From NCBI GenBank assembly GCA_947487835.1, contig CANKXX010000005.1, positions 186,001 through 250,000 of the forward strand: a stretch of 64,000 bases of DNA, given 5' to 3'. The stretch is from an uncultured Microbacteriaceae bacterium. Its GTDB lineage: Bacteria; Actinomycetota; Actinomycetes; Actinomycetales; Microbacteriaceae. Position numbers and translations under genes: made by a program. Of the stretch, positions 23,881 to 31,787 are shown piece after piece. Within the stretch, counting starts at the first letter, position 1, and each line of letters starts with the position of its first letter. Below the pieces are notes generated by a model. The model saw nothing but the letters and a program-made list of their open reading frames with translations, had not been told where the DNA came from and searched no databases.

Positions 23881-25659
23881 ATGGCTCAGCGCATCGAGGA
23901 CTACGCCCTGCTCAGCGACTGCCACACGGCGGCGCTCGTGGGCAAGGACGGCAGCATCGACTGGCTGTGCCTTCCCCGCTACGACTCGGACTCGGCGTTC
24001 GCGGCTCTGCTCGGCACGAACCAGCACGGGCGCTGGCTGCTCGCGCCGTCGGGCGAGGCGACGCTCACCCACCGCGAGTACCTCGGGCACACGTTCATCC
24101 TCTGGTCCACCTGGAGCACGCCGACCGGCGAGGTCGAGATCACCGAGTTCATGAGCCAGGGCAACCGCAGGGCCGATGTCGTGCGCCGGATCCGCGGCAT
24201 CCGCGGCACGGTCACGATGGCCCAGGAGGTGAGCATCCGGTTCGGCTACGCCACCGCGACGCCGTGGATCCGGCAGGTGCGCGACGAGGACGACCCCCGC
24301 CTGATCGCGGTCGCCGGCCCCGACTCCGTCGTGCTGCGCGGCCCCCGGATGGCCCCGTCCGACATGCTGCACCGCGGCGAGTTCGACGTCTCCGCCGGCG
24401 AGACGGTCGACGTCTCGCTCACCTGGTACCCGTCGCACCGGCAGGCGCCGCCGCCCGTCGACATCGACGACGAGCTCGAGGAGACCACGGTCTGGTGGGA
24501 GACCTGGGCCTCGACGATCAGCTACGACGGGCCGCACTACGACCAGGTCCTCCGCTCGCTGCTCGTGCTGCGCGCCCTCACCCACGAGGACACCGGCGGC
24601 ATCGTCGCCGCGGCCACGACGTCGCTGCCCGAGGAGTTCGGCGGCACCCGCAACTGGGACTACCGCTACGTGTGGCTGCGGGACGCGTCCCTCACCCTCG
24701 AGGTGCTGCTCGACCACGGCTTCGACGTCGAGGCCATGAACTGGCGCGGCTGGCTGCTGCGCGCGATCGCGGGCGACCCGAACGACGTGCAGATCATGTA
24801 CGGGCTGAGCGGCGAGCGGTACCTGCCCGAGCGGGTGCTGCCGCAGCTGCCCGGCTACGAGGCCTCCGCGCCCGTGCGCGTCGGCAACGGTGCCGTCGAC
24901 CAGTACCAGGCCGACGTCATCGGCGAGGTCATGGTGGCCCTGCAGCGCGCCCGCGAGGCCGGCGTGACGGAGACCGAGTACAGCTGGAGCCTGCAGCGCG
25001 CCCTCCTCAAGTTCATCCAGCGGAACTGGAAGCGCAAGGACCAGGGCATCTGGGAGATCCGCGGCGTCCCGCAGCACTTCACCCACTCCCGGGTGATGCT
25101 ATGGGCCGCCCTGGACCGCGGCATCCGCGGCATCGACGACCACGGCCTGCCGGGTCCCCGGGACGCGTGGGCCGAGCTGCGCGACCGCATCCGCCGGGAG
25201 ATCGACGAGAAGGGCGTGCACCCCGAGCACGGCGGCTTCGTGCAGCACTACGGCTCGCTCGAGACGGACGCGTCGCTCCTCGTCCTCCCGCAGGTGGGGT
25301 TCTGCGCCCACGACGACCCGCGGATGCTCGCGACCGTCGAGCACATGGAGCGCACTCTGGTGCGCGACGGGCTGCTGCTGCGCTACAACACCGAGCACGG
25401 GGTCGACGGCCTGCCCCCGGGCGAACACCCCTTCCTCGCCTGCTCCTTCTGGCTCGTCGAGCAGTACGCCAACAGCGGCCGGCTCGATGACGCGCACGCC
25501 CTGATGGACCGGCTGGTGTCCTTCGCCACCGACCTCGGGCTGCTCTCCGAGGAGTACGACGTGAGCACGGGCCGGCAGGTGGGCAACACGCCGCAGGCGC
25601 TGTCCCACCTCGCGCTGGTGCGGGCGGCCGACGCCCTCGCCGCGCACGAGCGGGCGTGA
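23881..25659 (+). CDS. GH15 family glycoside hydrolase (trehalase/glucoamylase-like)
   Basis: A 592-residue inverting glycosidase. Features are an N-terminal beta-sandwich starting MAQRIEDYALLSDCHTAALV, the (alpha/alpha)6 barrel with NWDYRYVWLRDASLTLEVLL (general acid region), and the C-terminal LLSEEYDVSTGRQVGNTPQA with the second catalytic Glu. This actinobacterial clade includes the mycobacterial GH15 trehalase, so trehalose hydrolysis to glucose is likely. Glucoamylase-type activity on short alpha-glucans cannot be excluded. ATG 23881 is chosen because the conserved N-terminus starts there. No signal peptide is seen, so it is cytoplasmic. Confidence 0.88.
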   Translation: MAQRIEDYALLSDCHTAALVGKDGSIDWLCLPRYDSDSAFAALLGTNQHGRWLLAPSGEATLTHREYLGHTFILWSTWSTPTGEVEITEFMSQGNRRADVVRRIRGIRGTVTMAQEVSIRFGYATATPWIRQVRDEDDPRLIAVAGPDSVVLRGPRMAPSDMLHRGEFDVSAGETVDVSLTWYPSHRQAPPPVDIDDELEETTVWWETWASTISYDGPHYDQVLRSLLVLRALTHEDTGGIVAAATTSLPEEFGGTRNWDYRYVWLRDASLTLEVLLDHGFDVEAMNWRGWLLRAIAGDPNDVQIMYGLSGERYLPERVLPQLPGYEASAPVRVGNGAVDQYQADVIGEVMVALQRAREAGVTETEYSWSLQRALLKFIQRNWKRKDQGIWEIRGVPQHFTHSRVMLWAALDRGIRGIDDHGLPGPRDAWAELRDRIRREIDEKGVHPEHGGFVQHYGSLETDASLLVLPQVGFCAHDDPRMLATVEHMERTLVRDGLLLRYNTEHGVDGLPPGEHPFLACSFWLVEQYANSGRLDDAHALMDRLVSFATDLGLLSEEYDVSTGRQVGNTPQALSHLALVRAADALAAHERA

Positions 25660-25693
25660 TCCGGACCCGGGAGCGCCGCGGGGACGCGTCCTC

Positions 25694-26992
25694 GTGAGCA
25701 GCATGTTCCGCAGTCTCGCGGTGCCCAATTACCGCCTGTGGTTCTCCGGCGCCCTGGTGTCCAACGTCGGCACCTGGATGCAGCGCACCGCGCAGGACTG
25801 GATCGTGCTCACCGAGCTCACCGACCACGACGCGGCGGCGGTCGGCATCGTCATGGCCCTGCAGTTCGGGCCGATGCTCGTGCTCTCCCCGTACGCCGGG
25901 GTGCTCGCCGACCGGTACGACAAGCGGAAGCTGCTGATGGTCACCCAGGCCGTCATGGGGCTGCTCGGCCTCGCGCTCGGCCTGCTCGTGCTCACCGGCG
26001 TCGCGCACCTGTGGCACGTCTACGGGTTCGCCCTCCTGCTCGGCGTCGTCGCCGCCCTCGATGCACCGGCCCGCCAGGCGTTCGTGTCCGAGATCGTCTC
26101 CGACGCGAACCTGGCCAACGCGGTCGCGCTGAACTCCGCGTCCTTCAGCGCAGCCCGGATGATCGGCCCGGCGGTGGCGGGCGTGCTCATCGCCCTGATC
26201 GGCACCGGCTGGGTCTTCCTGATCAACGCGGTCAGCTTCCTCGCGGTGCTGGCGTCCCTGCACCGGATGCGCGTCGACACGCTTCGCCCGGCCCCACCGG
26301 CGGCCCGGGGCAGAGGCAGGCTGCGGGAGGGCATGCGCTACGTCGCCGGGCGCGGCGACATCGTGATCATCCTCGCGATCGTGTTCCTCGTCGGCACGTT
26401 CGGCTACAACTTCCCCATCTTCACCTCCACGATGGCCACGGTGGAGTTCTCCGCGGGCGCCGAGGCGTTCGGGCTGCTGTCGAGCTTCCTGGCCCTCGGC
26501 TCGGTGACGGGCGCCCTGCTCTCCGCCCGCCGCGAGCGGCCGCGGATGCGCTCGGTGTTCCTCGGCGCCGCCCTCTTCGGCATCACGGTTCTCCTGGCCG
26601 CCGTCGCCCCGTCGTACTGGTTCTTCGCCGCCGCGCTCACCCTGGTCGGCGTCGTCTCGCAGACGCTGATGACCGCGGCGAACAGCACGGTGCAGCTCAC
26701 CACGGAGCCGGCCATGCGCGGGCGCGTGATGGCCCTGTACATGGCGATCTTCGTCGGCGGTACGCCCCTCGGCGCGCCGGTGGTCGGCTGGGTGGCCAAC
26801 GAGTTCGGCCCGCGGTGGGCCATGGGCGTCGGCGCGGCGTCTGGGCTGCTCGCGGCCCTGCTCGCGGTGTTCTGGCTGGTCCGCTACCAGCACCTGCGGG
26901 TACGGGTGAGCCGCGTGGACCGGGACTCCCGCCCACGCCTCGTCGTGACGCACGACGGCGCCGCGAGCCGCGGCGGTACCGTGTCAGGATGA
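25694..26992 (+). CDS. MFS transporter (EntS/MFS_3 type)
   Basis: A 432-residue major facilitator protein with 12 predicted helices. The N-terminus SLAVPNYRLWFSGALVSNVG and TWMQRTAQDWIVLTEL are characteristic of the EntS-like exporter subgroup, as is GVLADRYDKRKLL in the first cytoplasmic loop (MFS motif A). It starts at GTG 25694. It is translationally coupled to the following SDR gene through ATGA. The substrate is unknown; members often export siderophores or drugs. Confidence 0.88.
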   Translation: MSSMFRSLAVPNYRLWFSGALVSNVGTWMQRTAQDWIVLTELTDHDAAAVGIVMALQFGPMLVLSPYAGVLADRYDKRKLLMVTQAVMGLLGLALGLLVLTGVAHLWHVYGFALLLGVVAALDAPARQAFVSEIVSDANLANAVALNSASFSAARMIGPAVAGVLIALIGTGWVFLINAVSFLAVLASLHRMRVDTLRPAPPAARGRGRLREGMRYVAGRGDIVIILAIVFLVGTFGYNFPIFTSTMATVEFSAGAEAFGLLSSFLALGSVTGALLSARRERPRMRSVFLGAALFGITVLLAAVAPSYWFFAAALTLVGVVSQTLMTAANSTVQLTTEPAMRGRVMALYMAIFVGGTPLGAPVVGWVANEFGPRWAMGVGAASGLLAALLAVFWLVRYQHLRVRVSRVDRDSRPRLVVTHDGAASRGGTVSG

Positions 26993-27747
26993 TCGACGCG
27001 CCCGTCCGCCCCGTCACCATCGTCACCGGCGGTTCCCGCGGCATCGGCGCCGCCATCGCCCTCGAGCTCGCCCGTCAGGGCCACGACATCGTCCTGAACT
27101 ACGCCTCCCGGGCGGATGCCGCCGCGCTGATGGCGGGCCGGATCGAGGCCTTCGGCGCTCGTTGCCTGCCCGTGCGCGCAGATGTCACCGACGAGGAGCA
27201 GGTCGAGGCTCTGTTCTCCCAGGCGGCGACGCTCGGCCCCGTCACCGGACTGGTGAACAACGCAGGCGCCACCTCCTTCATCGGTGACCTCGCTGACACG
27301 CCCGTCGCTGTCATCCGGCGGGTGATCGATCTCAACCTGCTCGGCACCGTGCTCTGCTGCCGGCTCGCCGCTCGCGCGATGGGCAAGTCGCGTGGCGGCA
27401 GCGGTGGCGCCATCGTCAACATCACATCCATCGCAGCGGCGACCGGGTCGCCGCACACCTACGTCCACTATGCGGCGGCGAAGGCGGGCGTCGAGACCCT
27501 GACGCGTGCCCTGGCCGTGGAGCTCGGACCCGACGGCATCCGGGTGAACGCCGTGGCGCCCGGTATCGTCCGCACCGGTATCCATGCGGACGCCGGTGAT
27601 GCCGGGCGGGTCGATCGGGCCGTTCCCGGAATCCCGCTCGGGCGAGCGGGCGAACCGGAGGACATCGCGCCGATGGTGGTGCACGTGATGTCCGACCGCG
27701 CCTCGTATGTGACCGGTGCCGTGATCGCGGTGTCCGGCGGACTCTGA
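26989..27747 (+). CDS. SDR family oxidoreductase
   Basis: Classical short-chain dehydrogenase of 252 residues. The cofactor loop TGGSRGIGAA is at about residues 12-22, NNAG at ~89, the active-site Ser is in IVNITSIAAATGS, and the Tyr/Lys pair is in YAAAKAG. The C-terminal ASYVTGAVIAVSGGL is typical of 3-oxoacyl-ACP-reductase-like SDRs (the Asn-Ala-Gly and Tyr-x3-Lys set is complete). ATG 26989 overlaps the MFS stop by 4 bp. The substrate is unknown. Confidence 0.9.
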   Translation: MIDAPVRPVTIVTGGSRGIGAAIALELARQGHDIVLNYASRADAAALMAGRIEAFGARCLPVRADVTDEEQVEALFSQAATLGPVTGLVNNAGATSFIGDLADTPVAVIRRVIDLNLLGTVLCCRLAARAMGKSRGGSGGAIVNITSIAAATGSPHTYVHYAAAKAGVETLTRALAVELGPDGIRVNAVAPGIVRTGIHADAGDAGRVDRAVPGIPLGRAGEPEDIAPMVVHVMSDRASYVTGAVIAVSGGL

Positions 27748-27839
27748 CGCTCGGACACGTCCCCTCCGGAATCGAGTGCGCTGAACGGAACCAGTGCGGC
27801 TATGAGCAGCGGCCGCGGCAGTACCATGTCGGGTTAACG

Positions 27840-27874
27840 CGAGAACGCCCCGACCGATGGTCGGGGCGTTCTCG
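27840..27874. terminator. Strong bidirectional terminator
   Basis: Perfect 16-bp arms CGAGAACGCCCCGACC / GGTCGGGGCGTTCTCG with a three-base loop, between the convergent SDR gene and the basic protein gene. GTTCTCG on one side gives a short T-rich edge. Confidence 0.8.
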
Positions 27875-27883
27875 TGTGCTGGG

Positions 27884-28249
27884 CTACTTCCGCGCCCTGC
27901 TCTTCTTCGTGAGCTTCGCGGCCTTCCGCGACTGCTTGGCGACGATCTTCGGCGGCATGGCCGCGCTCTTGACGCGCGCCTTCCGCCGAGCCTTCTCCGC
28001 CTTCGCCCGCTTCTTCTCGAGGGCGGTCACCGTAGCCGAGCCCCTGGGCTTGGCTCCAGTCCTGTTCCTCGAGCCGGTCGCGGGCGCCGTCTTCGCCGAG
28101 GCACCGCGGCGCCTGCCCTTGACGGCGGACTTCCCCGCCGCGCCGCCTGAACCGGAGCCGATTCGGCCCGCGATCCACGCGACAGCGGCGAGGAGGAGGT
28201 TCCGCTTGTCAAGGGGCCCGCTGGTGGGCGCGACCTTCTTGACCTTCAC
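27884..28249 (-). CDS. Lys/Arg/Ala-rich basic protein, unknown
   Basis: A 121-residue protein that I do not recognise. After a short N-terminus there is one hydrophobic stretch (NLLLAAVAWIAGRIG). The rest is strongly basic and Ala/Lys-rich (VKGRRRGASAKTA, LEKKRAKAEKARRKARVKSA, KAAKLTKKSRARK), like histone-H1-type or other nucleic-acid-binding tails. It follows the PRC-barrel gene after 14 bp on the same strand and is probably co-transcribed with it. It could tether DNA or RNA to the membrane; that is speculation. Confidence 0.55.
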   Translation of the reverse strand: MKVKKVAPTSGPLDKRNLLLAAVAWIAGRIGSGSGGAAGKSAVKGRRRGASAKTAPATGSRNRTGAKPRGSATVTALEKKRAKAEKARRKARVKSAAMPPKIVAKQSRKAAKLTKKSRARK

Positions 28250-28263
28250 GGGAGGAGCCGGTT

Positions 28264-29136
28264 CTAGCGGCCGTTGCCGGGGATGCCGTCGCCGCGACGG
28301 CCGTCGGCGTCACCGTCGACTGCGAAGTCGATCTCTTCCTTGCGGACGTCGCTCGACACCGACTCGGTCTCGGTGACGACGTCCTTGTCGAGGCGCACGC
28401 GCTCGACGGGGACCGTCTCCTTCTCGACCACGGGGCGCTCGGCGTGCAGGATGACCTCGTGCTCCTCCTCGGTCAGGTCGCCACCGCTCAGCGCGGCACC
28501 GACGTTGCCCTCGGTGATGGGCTCACGCTCGATGCGCACCTCCTCGTGGCTGACCGGCACCGTGGTGGTGACGTTCTCGGTCACGATGAACTTGCGCAGA
28601 CGGGCACGGCCGGTCTCGGTCTGGCGGGTGCCGACGTTGACGCGCTCCTCGGAGCGGGTCATGGCGTCGTCCGTGTTGGGGCCGGAGGTGTCGTGGCCGG
28701 CATCCGTGCCGAGGCCCGTTCCGACGCCGGCGCCGGCGCCGGTCGTGGTGGTGTCGTAGTCCGTGGTGCTGGTGTCGGTGTAGCCGCCGGTCGTGGTGTC
28801 AGCGAAGCCGGTGCCGCCGATGCCGTAGTGACGGTAGAGCACGTCCTGGTCGTCCTCTTCGAGCGCGCCGCCGTCGGTGTTGACCTTGGGGGCGTCCTTG
28901 ACCTGGTCCTTCGTGTACGGCACGACGACGTCGTTGCCCTGCACGGTCGCGTCGTCGAGGGGGATGTACGACTCGGAGGTGCCGAAGAGTCCGGTGTGGA
29001 CGGAGACCCACGCGATGCGTCCGCTCGCGTCGTCTACATAGAACTGGTCGACCGAGCCGATCTTGTCGCCCGAGCTGCTGAGCACCGTCCCCTTGTTGTT
29101 CAGGATGTCGTTCAGGTTGTTCTGCGTTAGCGCCAT
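28264..29136 (-). CDS. PRC-barrel and DUF2382 (YsnF-like) domain protein
   Basis: A 290-residue protein. Residues ~1-85 form a PRC-barrel (GTVLSSSGDKIGSVDQFYVD, IAWVSVHTGLFG, YIPLDDATVQGNDVVVPYTK). A Thr/Gly/Asp-rich linker covers ~115-165, and a DUF2382 domain lies at ~170-280 (EERVNVGTRQTETGRARLRK, VPVSHEEVRIEREPI, ERPVVEKETVPVERVRLDK). Such proteins are linked to general or envelope stress. ATG 29136 is chosen because GGAGAA lies 6 bases before it; ATG 29154 and an earlier TTG are alternatives. It heads a leftward pair and is divergent from the YtxH-like gene. Confidence 0.85.
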   Translation of the reverse strand: MALTQNNLNDILNNKGTVLSSSGDKIGSVDQFYVDDASGRIAWVSVHTGLFGTSESYIPLDDATVQGNDVVVPYTKDQVKDAPKVNTDGGALEEDDQDVLYRHYGIGGTGFADTTTGGYTDTSTTDYDTTTTGAGAGVGTGLGTDAGHDTSGPNTDDAMTRSEERVNVGTRQTETGRARLRKFIVTENVTTTVPVSHEEVRIEREPITEGNVGAALSGGDLTEEEHEVILHAERPVVEKETVPVERVRLDKDVVTETESVSSDVRKEEIDFAVDGDADGRRGDGIPGNGR

Positions 29137-29216
29137 TGTGTCTTCTCCAGTCATATGGGCGTGGTGGAACACGTACGGATCAACGCAAGCACTGCGACGG
29201 AGCCGCGCCTAGGTGG

Positions 29217-29313
29217 TTGACATCGAGGGTCGCCAGTGCCATCGTCCGCCCCGCGGAACGACGGGCGTGGGCGGCGCACGCTCCCCCCGATCGGGGTACG
29301 TTGACATCGAGCC
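29217..29313 (+). promoter_or_regulatory. Repeated GTTGACATCGAG motif upstream of stress cluster
   Basis: Two exact copies of GTTGACATCGAG occur 83 bp apart (29217-29228 and 29300-29311) in the gap between the divergent PRC-barrel and YtxH-like genes. Each contains a consensus TTGACA -35 hexamer on the + strand. The second is 62 bp from the ATG of the YtxH-like gene. They may be promoter cores or a regulator site; no clear -10 is visible. Confidence 0.4.
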
Positions 29314-29374
29314 CTCCCGTGTCCGGGCAGGGCTCTACCCACATCATCGACACACTCACCGAACGGGAGATGCC

Positions 29375-29698
29375 ATGAGAGGCAAGCTTGTATTCGCGAC
29401 CGGCGCGGCCATCGGTTACGTGCTCGGGGCACGCGCAGGACGCAGGAGCTACGAGAAGATCGCCGCCCGCGCATCCGCGCTCTGGAACGACGAGAAGGTG
29501 CAGAAGACGGTGAACGACGCGCAGTCGTTCGTCAAGGAGAAAGCCCCCGTCGTGCAGCAGAAGGTGACGGAGACCGCCAAGGGTGCCGTCGGCAAGGTGA
29601 CCGGCAAGGTCCAGGGCGGGTCGAGCGGATCCTCCTCGTCCACCGAGGGCACGACGTACGAGATCCCCACGACGAGCGAGGGCGGCAGCGGAGCCTGA
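29375..29698 (+). CDS. YtxH-like small membrane-anchored protein
   Basis: A 107-residue protein. One glycine-rich N-terminal helix (LVFATGAAIGYVLGARAGRR) is followed by an amphipathic basic/acidic helix region (YEKIAARASALWNDEKVQKT through VVQQKVTETAKGAVGKVTG) and a Ser/Gly tail. This is the YtxH-like layout (general stress proteins). ATG 29375 has GGGAG 6-10 bases upstream. It starts a rightward series with holin-X, DUF3618 and YihY genes. Confidence 0.7.
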   Translation: MRGKLVFATGAAIGYVLGARAGRRSYEKIAARASALWNDEKVQKTVNDAQSFVKEKAPVVQQKVTETAKGAVGKVTGKVQGGSSGSSSSTEGTTYEIPTTSEGGSGA

Positions 29699-29742
29699 CG
29701 GCTCCTCCGCCGCCTCTCTCCCCCACTGAGGAAGGAGTTCCC

Positions 29743-30327
29743 GTGACCACACCATCGAGAGCAGTTCCGGTCGGCTCGACGTCCTCGGACTCGTCGTCAC
29801 GGGACTCGAAGGACCAGGGCTCGTCGTCCTCGGGTTCGAAGGACCAGGGCTCGAAGTCCTCGGGCTCCCGGTTCGCCGGCGCGAGGTTCCCGGGTTCGAA
29901 GTCGCAGGGCTCGGGCCGGCAGGACTCGTCCTGGCAGAAAGCCGACGGACCTTCGCTCGGCAATCTCGTGAAGGACCTGCCCGACCGGGTGACCCGCCTG
30001 GTCAAGAGCGAACTCCAGCTCGCGAAGCTCGAGCTCACCACGAAGCTCAAGGCGGCGGGCATCGGCGCGGGCCTCCTCGCCGCCGCCGCGTTCTTCGCGC
30101 TCGTGTTCTTCGCGGTGCTCGTCGCCGCGGCGGTCATGGGGCTCGCCGAGGTGCTGCCCGGCTGGGCGGCCGCGCTCATCGTGGCCGCGGTCTTCCTCAT
30201 CCTCGCCGCCGTGCTCGCCCTCCTGGGCGTCAACAAGCTGAAGAAGGGCGTTCCTCCCATCCCGGAGGAGTCCATCGAGAGCGTGAAGACGGACGTGTCC
30301 GTCGTCACCGGGAAGGACGCACGATGA
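29743..30327 (+). CDS. Holin-X (actinobacterial holin superfamily III) domain protein
   Basis: A 194-residue protein. Residues ~1-65 are an unusual Ser/Gly/Lys/Asp low-complexity tail made of tandem repeats. Residues ~70-190 are the conserved actinobacterial domain: SLGNLVKDLPDRVTRLVKSE, LQLAKLELTTKLKAAGIGAG, two membrane helices and a charged end. Despite the family name there is no lytic or phage context; relatives occur in cell-envelope clusters. It starts at GTG 29743 with GGAAGGAG 5 bases upstream. Its stop overlaps the DUF3618 start. Confidence 0.82.
   Translation: MTTPSRAVPVGSTSSDSSSRDSKDQGSSSSGSKDQGSKSSGSRFAGARFPGSKSQGSGRQDSSWQKADGPSLGNLVKDLPDRVTRLVKSELQLAKLELTTKLKAAGIGAGLLAAAAFFALVFFAVLVAAAVMGLAEVLPGWAAALIVAAVFLILAAVLALLGVNKLKKGVPPIPEESIESVKTDVSVVTGKDAR
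29801..29912 (+). repeat. 30-bp tandem repeat inside holin-X gene
   Basis: The 18-mer TCGAAGGACCAGGGCTCG occurs twice with a 30-bp period (29806-29823 and 29836-29853). A degenerate third copy (TTCGAAGTCGCAGGGCTCG) lies near 29894-29912. The repeats are in frame and encode SKDQGSSSSG-like units; slippage could change the tail length without breaking the gene. Confidence 0.75.
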
Positions 30328-30590
30328 GCGACTCATCGAAGGACGAGCCGAAGAGCGGCCTCAGCATGAACGAGCTGAAGCTCGAGGTGGCCGTCGCCCG
30401 CGACGAGCTGGCCGAGACGCTGGACGCGCTCGAACGCAAACTCAACGTGCCGGCCAAGGCCAAGCACACCTGGCGCAGCATCAAGCGCCAGTACCGGGAG
30501 GATCCCGGTCCCATTCTGGCAACCGCCGGACTCACGGCGGCGACGCTCGTGACGTCCGTCGTTCTTATCGTGAGGAGGGGTCGTGGCTGA
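30324..30590 (+). CDS. DUF3618 domain protein
   Basis: An 88-residue protein matching the actinobacterial DUF3618 pattern: LEVAVARDELAETLDALERK, a basic middle, and one C-terminal membrane helix (ILATAGLTAATLVTSVVLIV) ending RRGRG. ATG 30324 overlaps the holin-X stop (ATGA), and its last codons overlap the start of the YihY gene. Family function is unknown. The constant pairing with holin-X and YtxH-like genes suggests a shared envelope role. Confidence 0.85.
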   Translation: MSDSSKDEPKSGLSMNELKLEVAVARDELAETLDALERKLNVPAKAKHTWRSIKRQYREDPGPILATAGLTAATLVTSVVLIVRRGRG

Positions 30591-31677
30591 GAGGGCATCG
30601 ACTCGAGAGAAGAATGCGCCGCACCCGGACGACGAGCGCAAGCCGGACGGTCCGGACGACGTCACCAAGCCCGGCTGGAAGTACGTGCTCCGCAAGACCA
30701 TGCGCGAGTTCACGACCGATCAGTGCACGGACCTCGCGGCTGCGCTGACCTACTACGCCACGCTCGCGCTGTTCCCCGCGCTGCTGGCAATCGTCTCGCT
30801 GCTCGGCCTGTTCGGTCAGGCGGGCTCGACGACGGATGCCGTGCTCGAGATCGTGGGCACCTTCGTGTCCTCCGACATGGTCAACGGGCTGCGCGATCCC
30901 ATCACGAGCCTCGTGGAGACCCCGGCCGCCGGCTTCGCCTTCGTCACCGGTCTCCTCGGCGCCCTGTGGTCGGCGTCCGGCTATGTCGGTGCCTTCGCCC
31001 GGGCGATGAACCGCATCTACTCCATCCAGGAGGGGCGTCCGTTCTACAAGCTGCGCCCGACGATGTTCGTCATCACCATCGTCACGGTGCTCCTGCTCGT
31101 GATCGCGGGGCTGCTGCTGGTGCTGAGCGGTCCCATCGCCGAGCGGGTCGGCGCGGCCATCGGCCTCGGCGACTTCGCCGTCACGGTGTGGAACATCGTG
31201 AAGTGGCCGGTCCTCGCGGGCATCATGGTGCTGCTCGTCGCGATCCTCTACTACGCCACGCCCAACGTGAAGCAGCCCAAGTTCCGCTGGATGAGCATGG
31301 GTGCGCTGCTCGCGCTCGTCGTGTGGGTCATCGCGTCGATCGCCTTCGCGTTCTACGTCTCGAACTTCGGCAGCTACAACGCCACCTACGGGGCCCTGGG
31401 CACGATGATCGTCTTCCTGCTCTGGGTGTGGATCACGAACATCGCTCTGCTCTTCGGCGCGGAGTTCGACGCCGAGCTCGAGCGGGTGCGCGAACTGCAG
31501 GCGGGCATCGAGGCGGAGGAGAACATCCAGCTCCCGCCGCGCGACACCAAGCAGAGCGACAAGCTCGCCGACAAGGTGGCGGAGGACGTGCTCATCGGCC
31601 GTCGCCTGCGCCAGTCGAACGGCAAGACCGACGGCAAGACCGCCGTGGACGACGACAAGGACAAGAACAAGCGCTGA
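30583..31677 (+). CDS. YihY/BrkB family membrane protein
   Basis: A 364-residue protein with six predicted membrane helices. The family core begins at about residue 45 (CTDLAAALTYYATLALFPALLAIVSL) and includes GFAFVTGLLGALWSASGYVG and the C-terminal YGALGTMIVFLLWVWITNIA, LLFGAEFDAELERVRELQ. It has hydrophilic charged tails at both ends. It starts at GTG 30583, inside the end of the DUF3618 gene. The family was once called ribonuclease BN by mistake; its real function is unsettled. It is followed by a very strong terminator. Confidence 0.93.
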   Translation: MAERASTREKNAPHPDDERKPDGPDDVTKPGWKYVLRKTMREFTTDQCTDLAAALTYYATLALFPALLAIVSLLGLFGQAGSTTDAVLEIVGTFVSSDMVNGLRDPITSLVETPAAGFAFVTGLLGALWSASGYVGAFARAMNRIYSIQEGRPFYKLRPTMFVITIVTVLLLVIAGLLLVLSGPIAERVGAAIGLGDFAVTVWNIVKWPVLAGIMVLLVAILYYATPNVKQPKFRWMSMGALLALVVWVIASIAFAFYVSNFGSYNATYGALGTMIVFLLWVWITNIALLFGAEFDAELERVRELQAGIEAEENIQLPPRDTKQSDKLADKVAEDVLIGRRLRQSNGKTDGKTAVDDDKDKNKR

Positions 31678-31714
31678 CGTCGACGTTCCGCCGTCGCGCC
31701 TGACGCGGCGGTAG

Positions 31715-31757
31715 CGAGAAGGGGCCCGGGATCGATTCGATCCCGGGCCCCTTCTCG
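31715..31757. terminator. Perfect 21-bp-arm terminator
   Basis: Arms CGAGAAGGGGCCCGGGATCG... are perfectly complementary over 21 bp around a single central base. It lies between the convergent yihY and fucose-isomerase-like genes. In both directions the 3' side ends CCCCTTCTCG. It is clearly bidirectional. Confidence 0.85.
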
Positions 31758-31787
31758 TCTCAGGCAGCGTGCCTGCGCGGCGGGACG

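Noticed and set aside
29743-30327. Prophage holin
   Set aside because: The domain name suggests a phage, but there are no endolysin, capsid, terminase or integrase genes nearby, and the context is a chromosomal envelope cluster.
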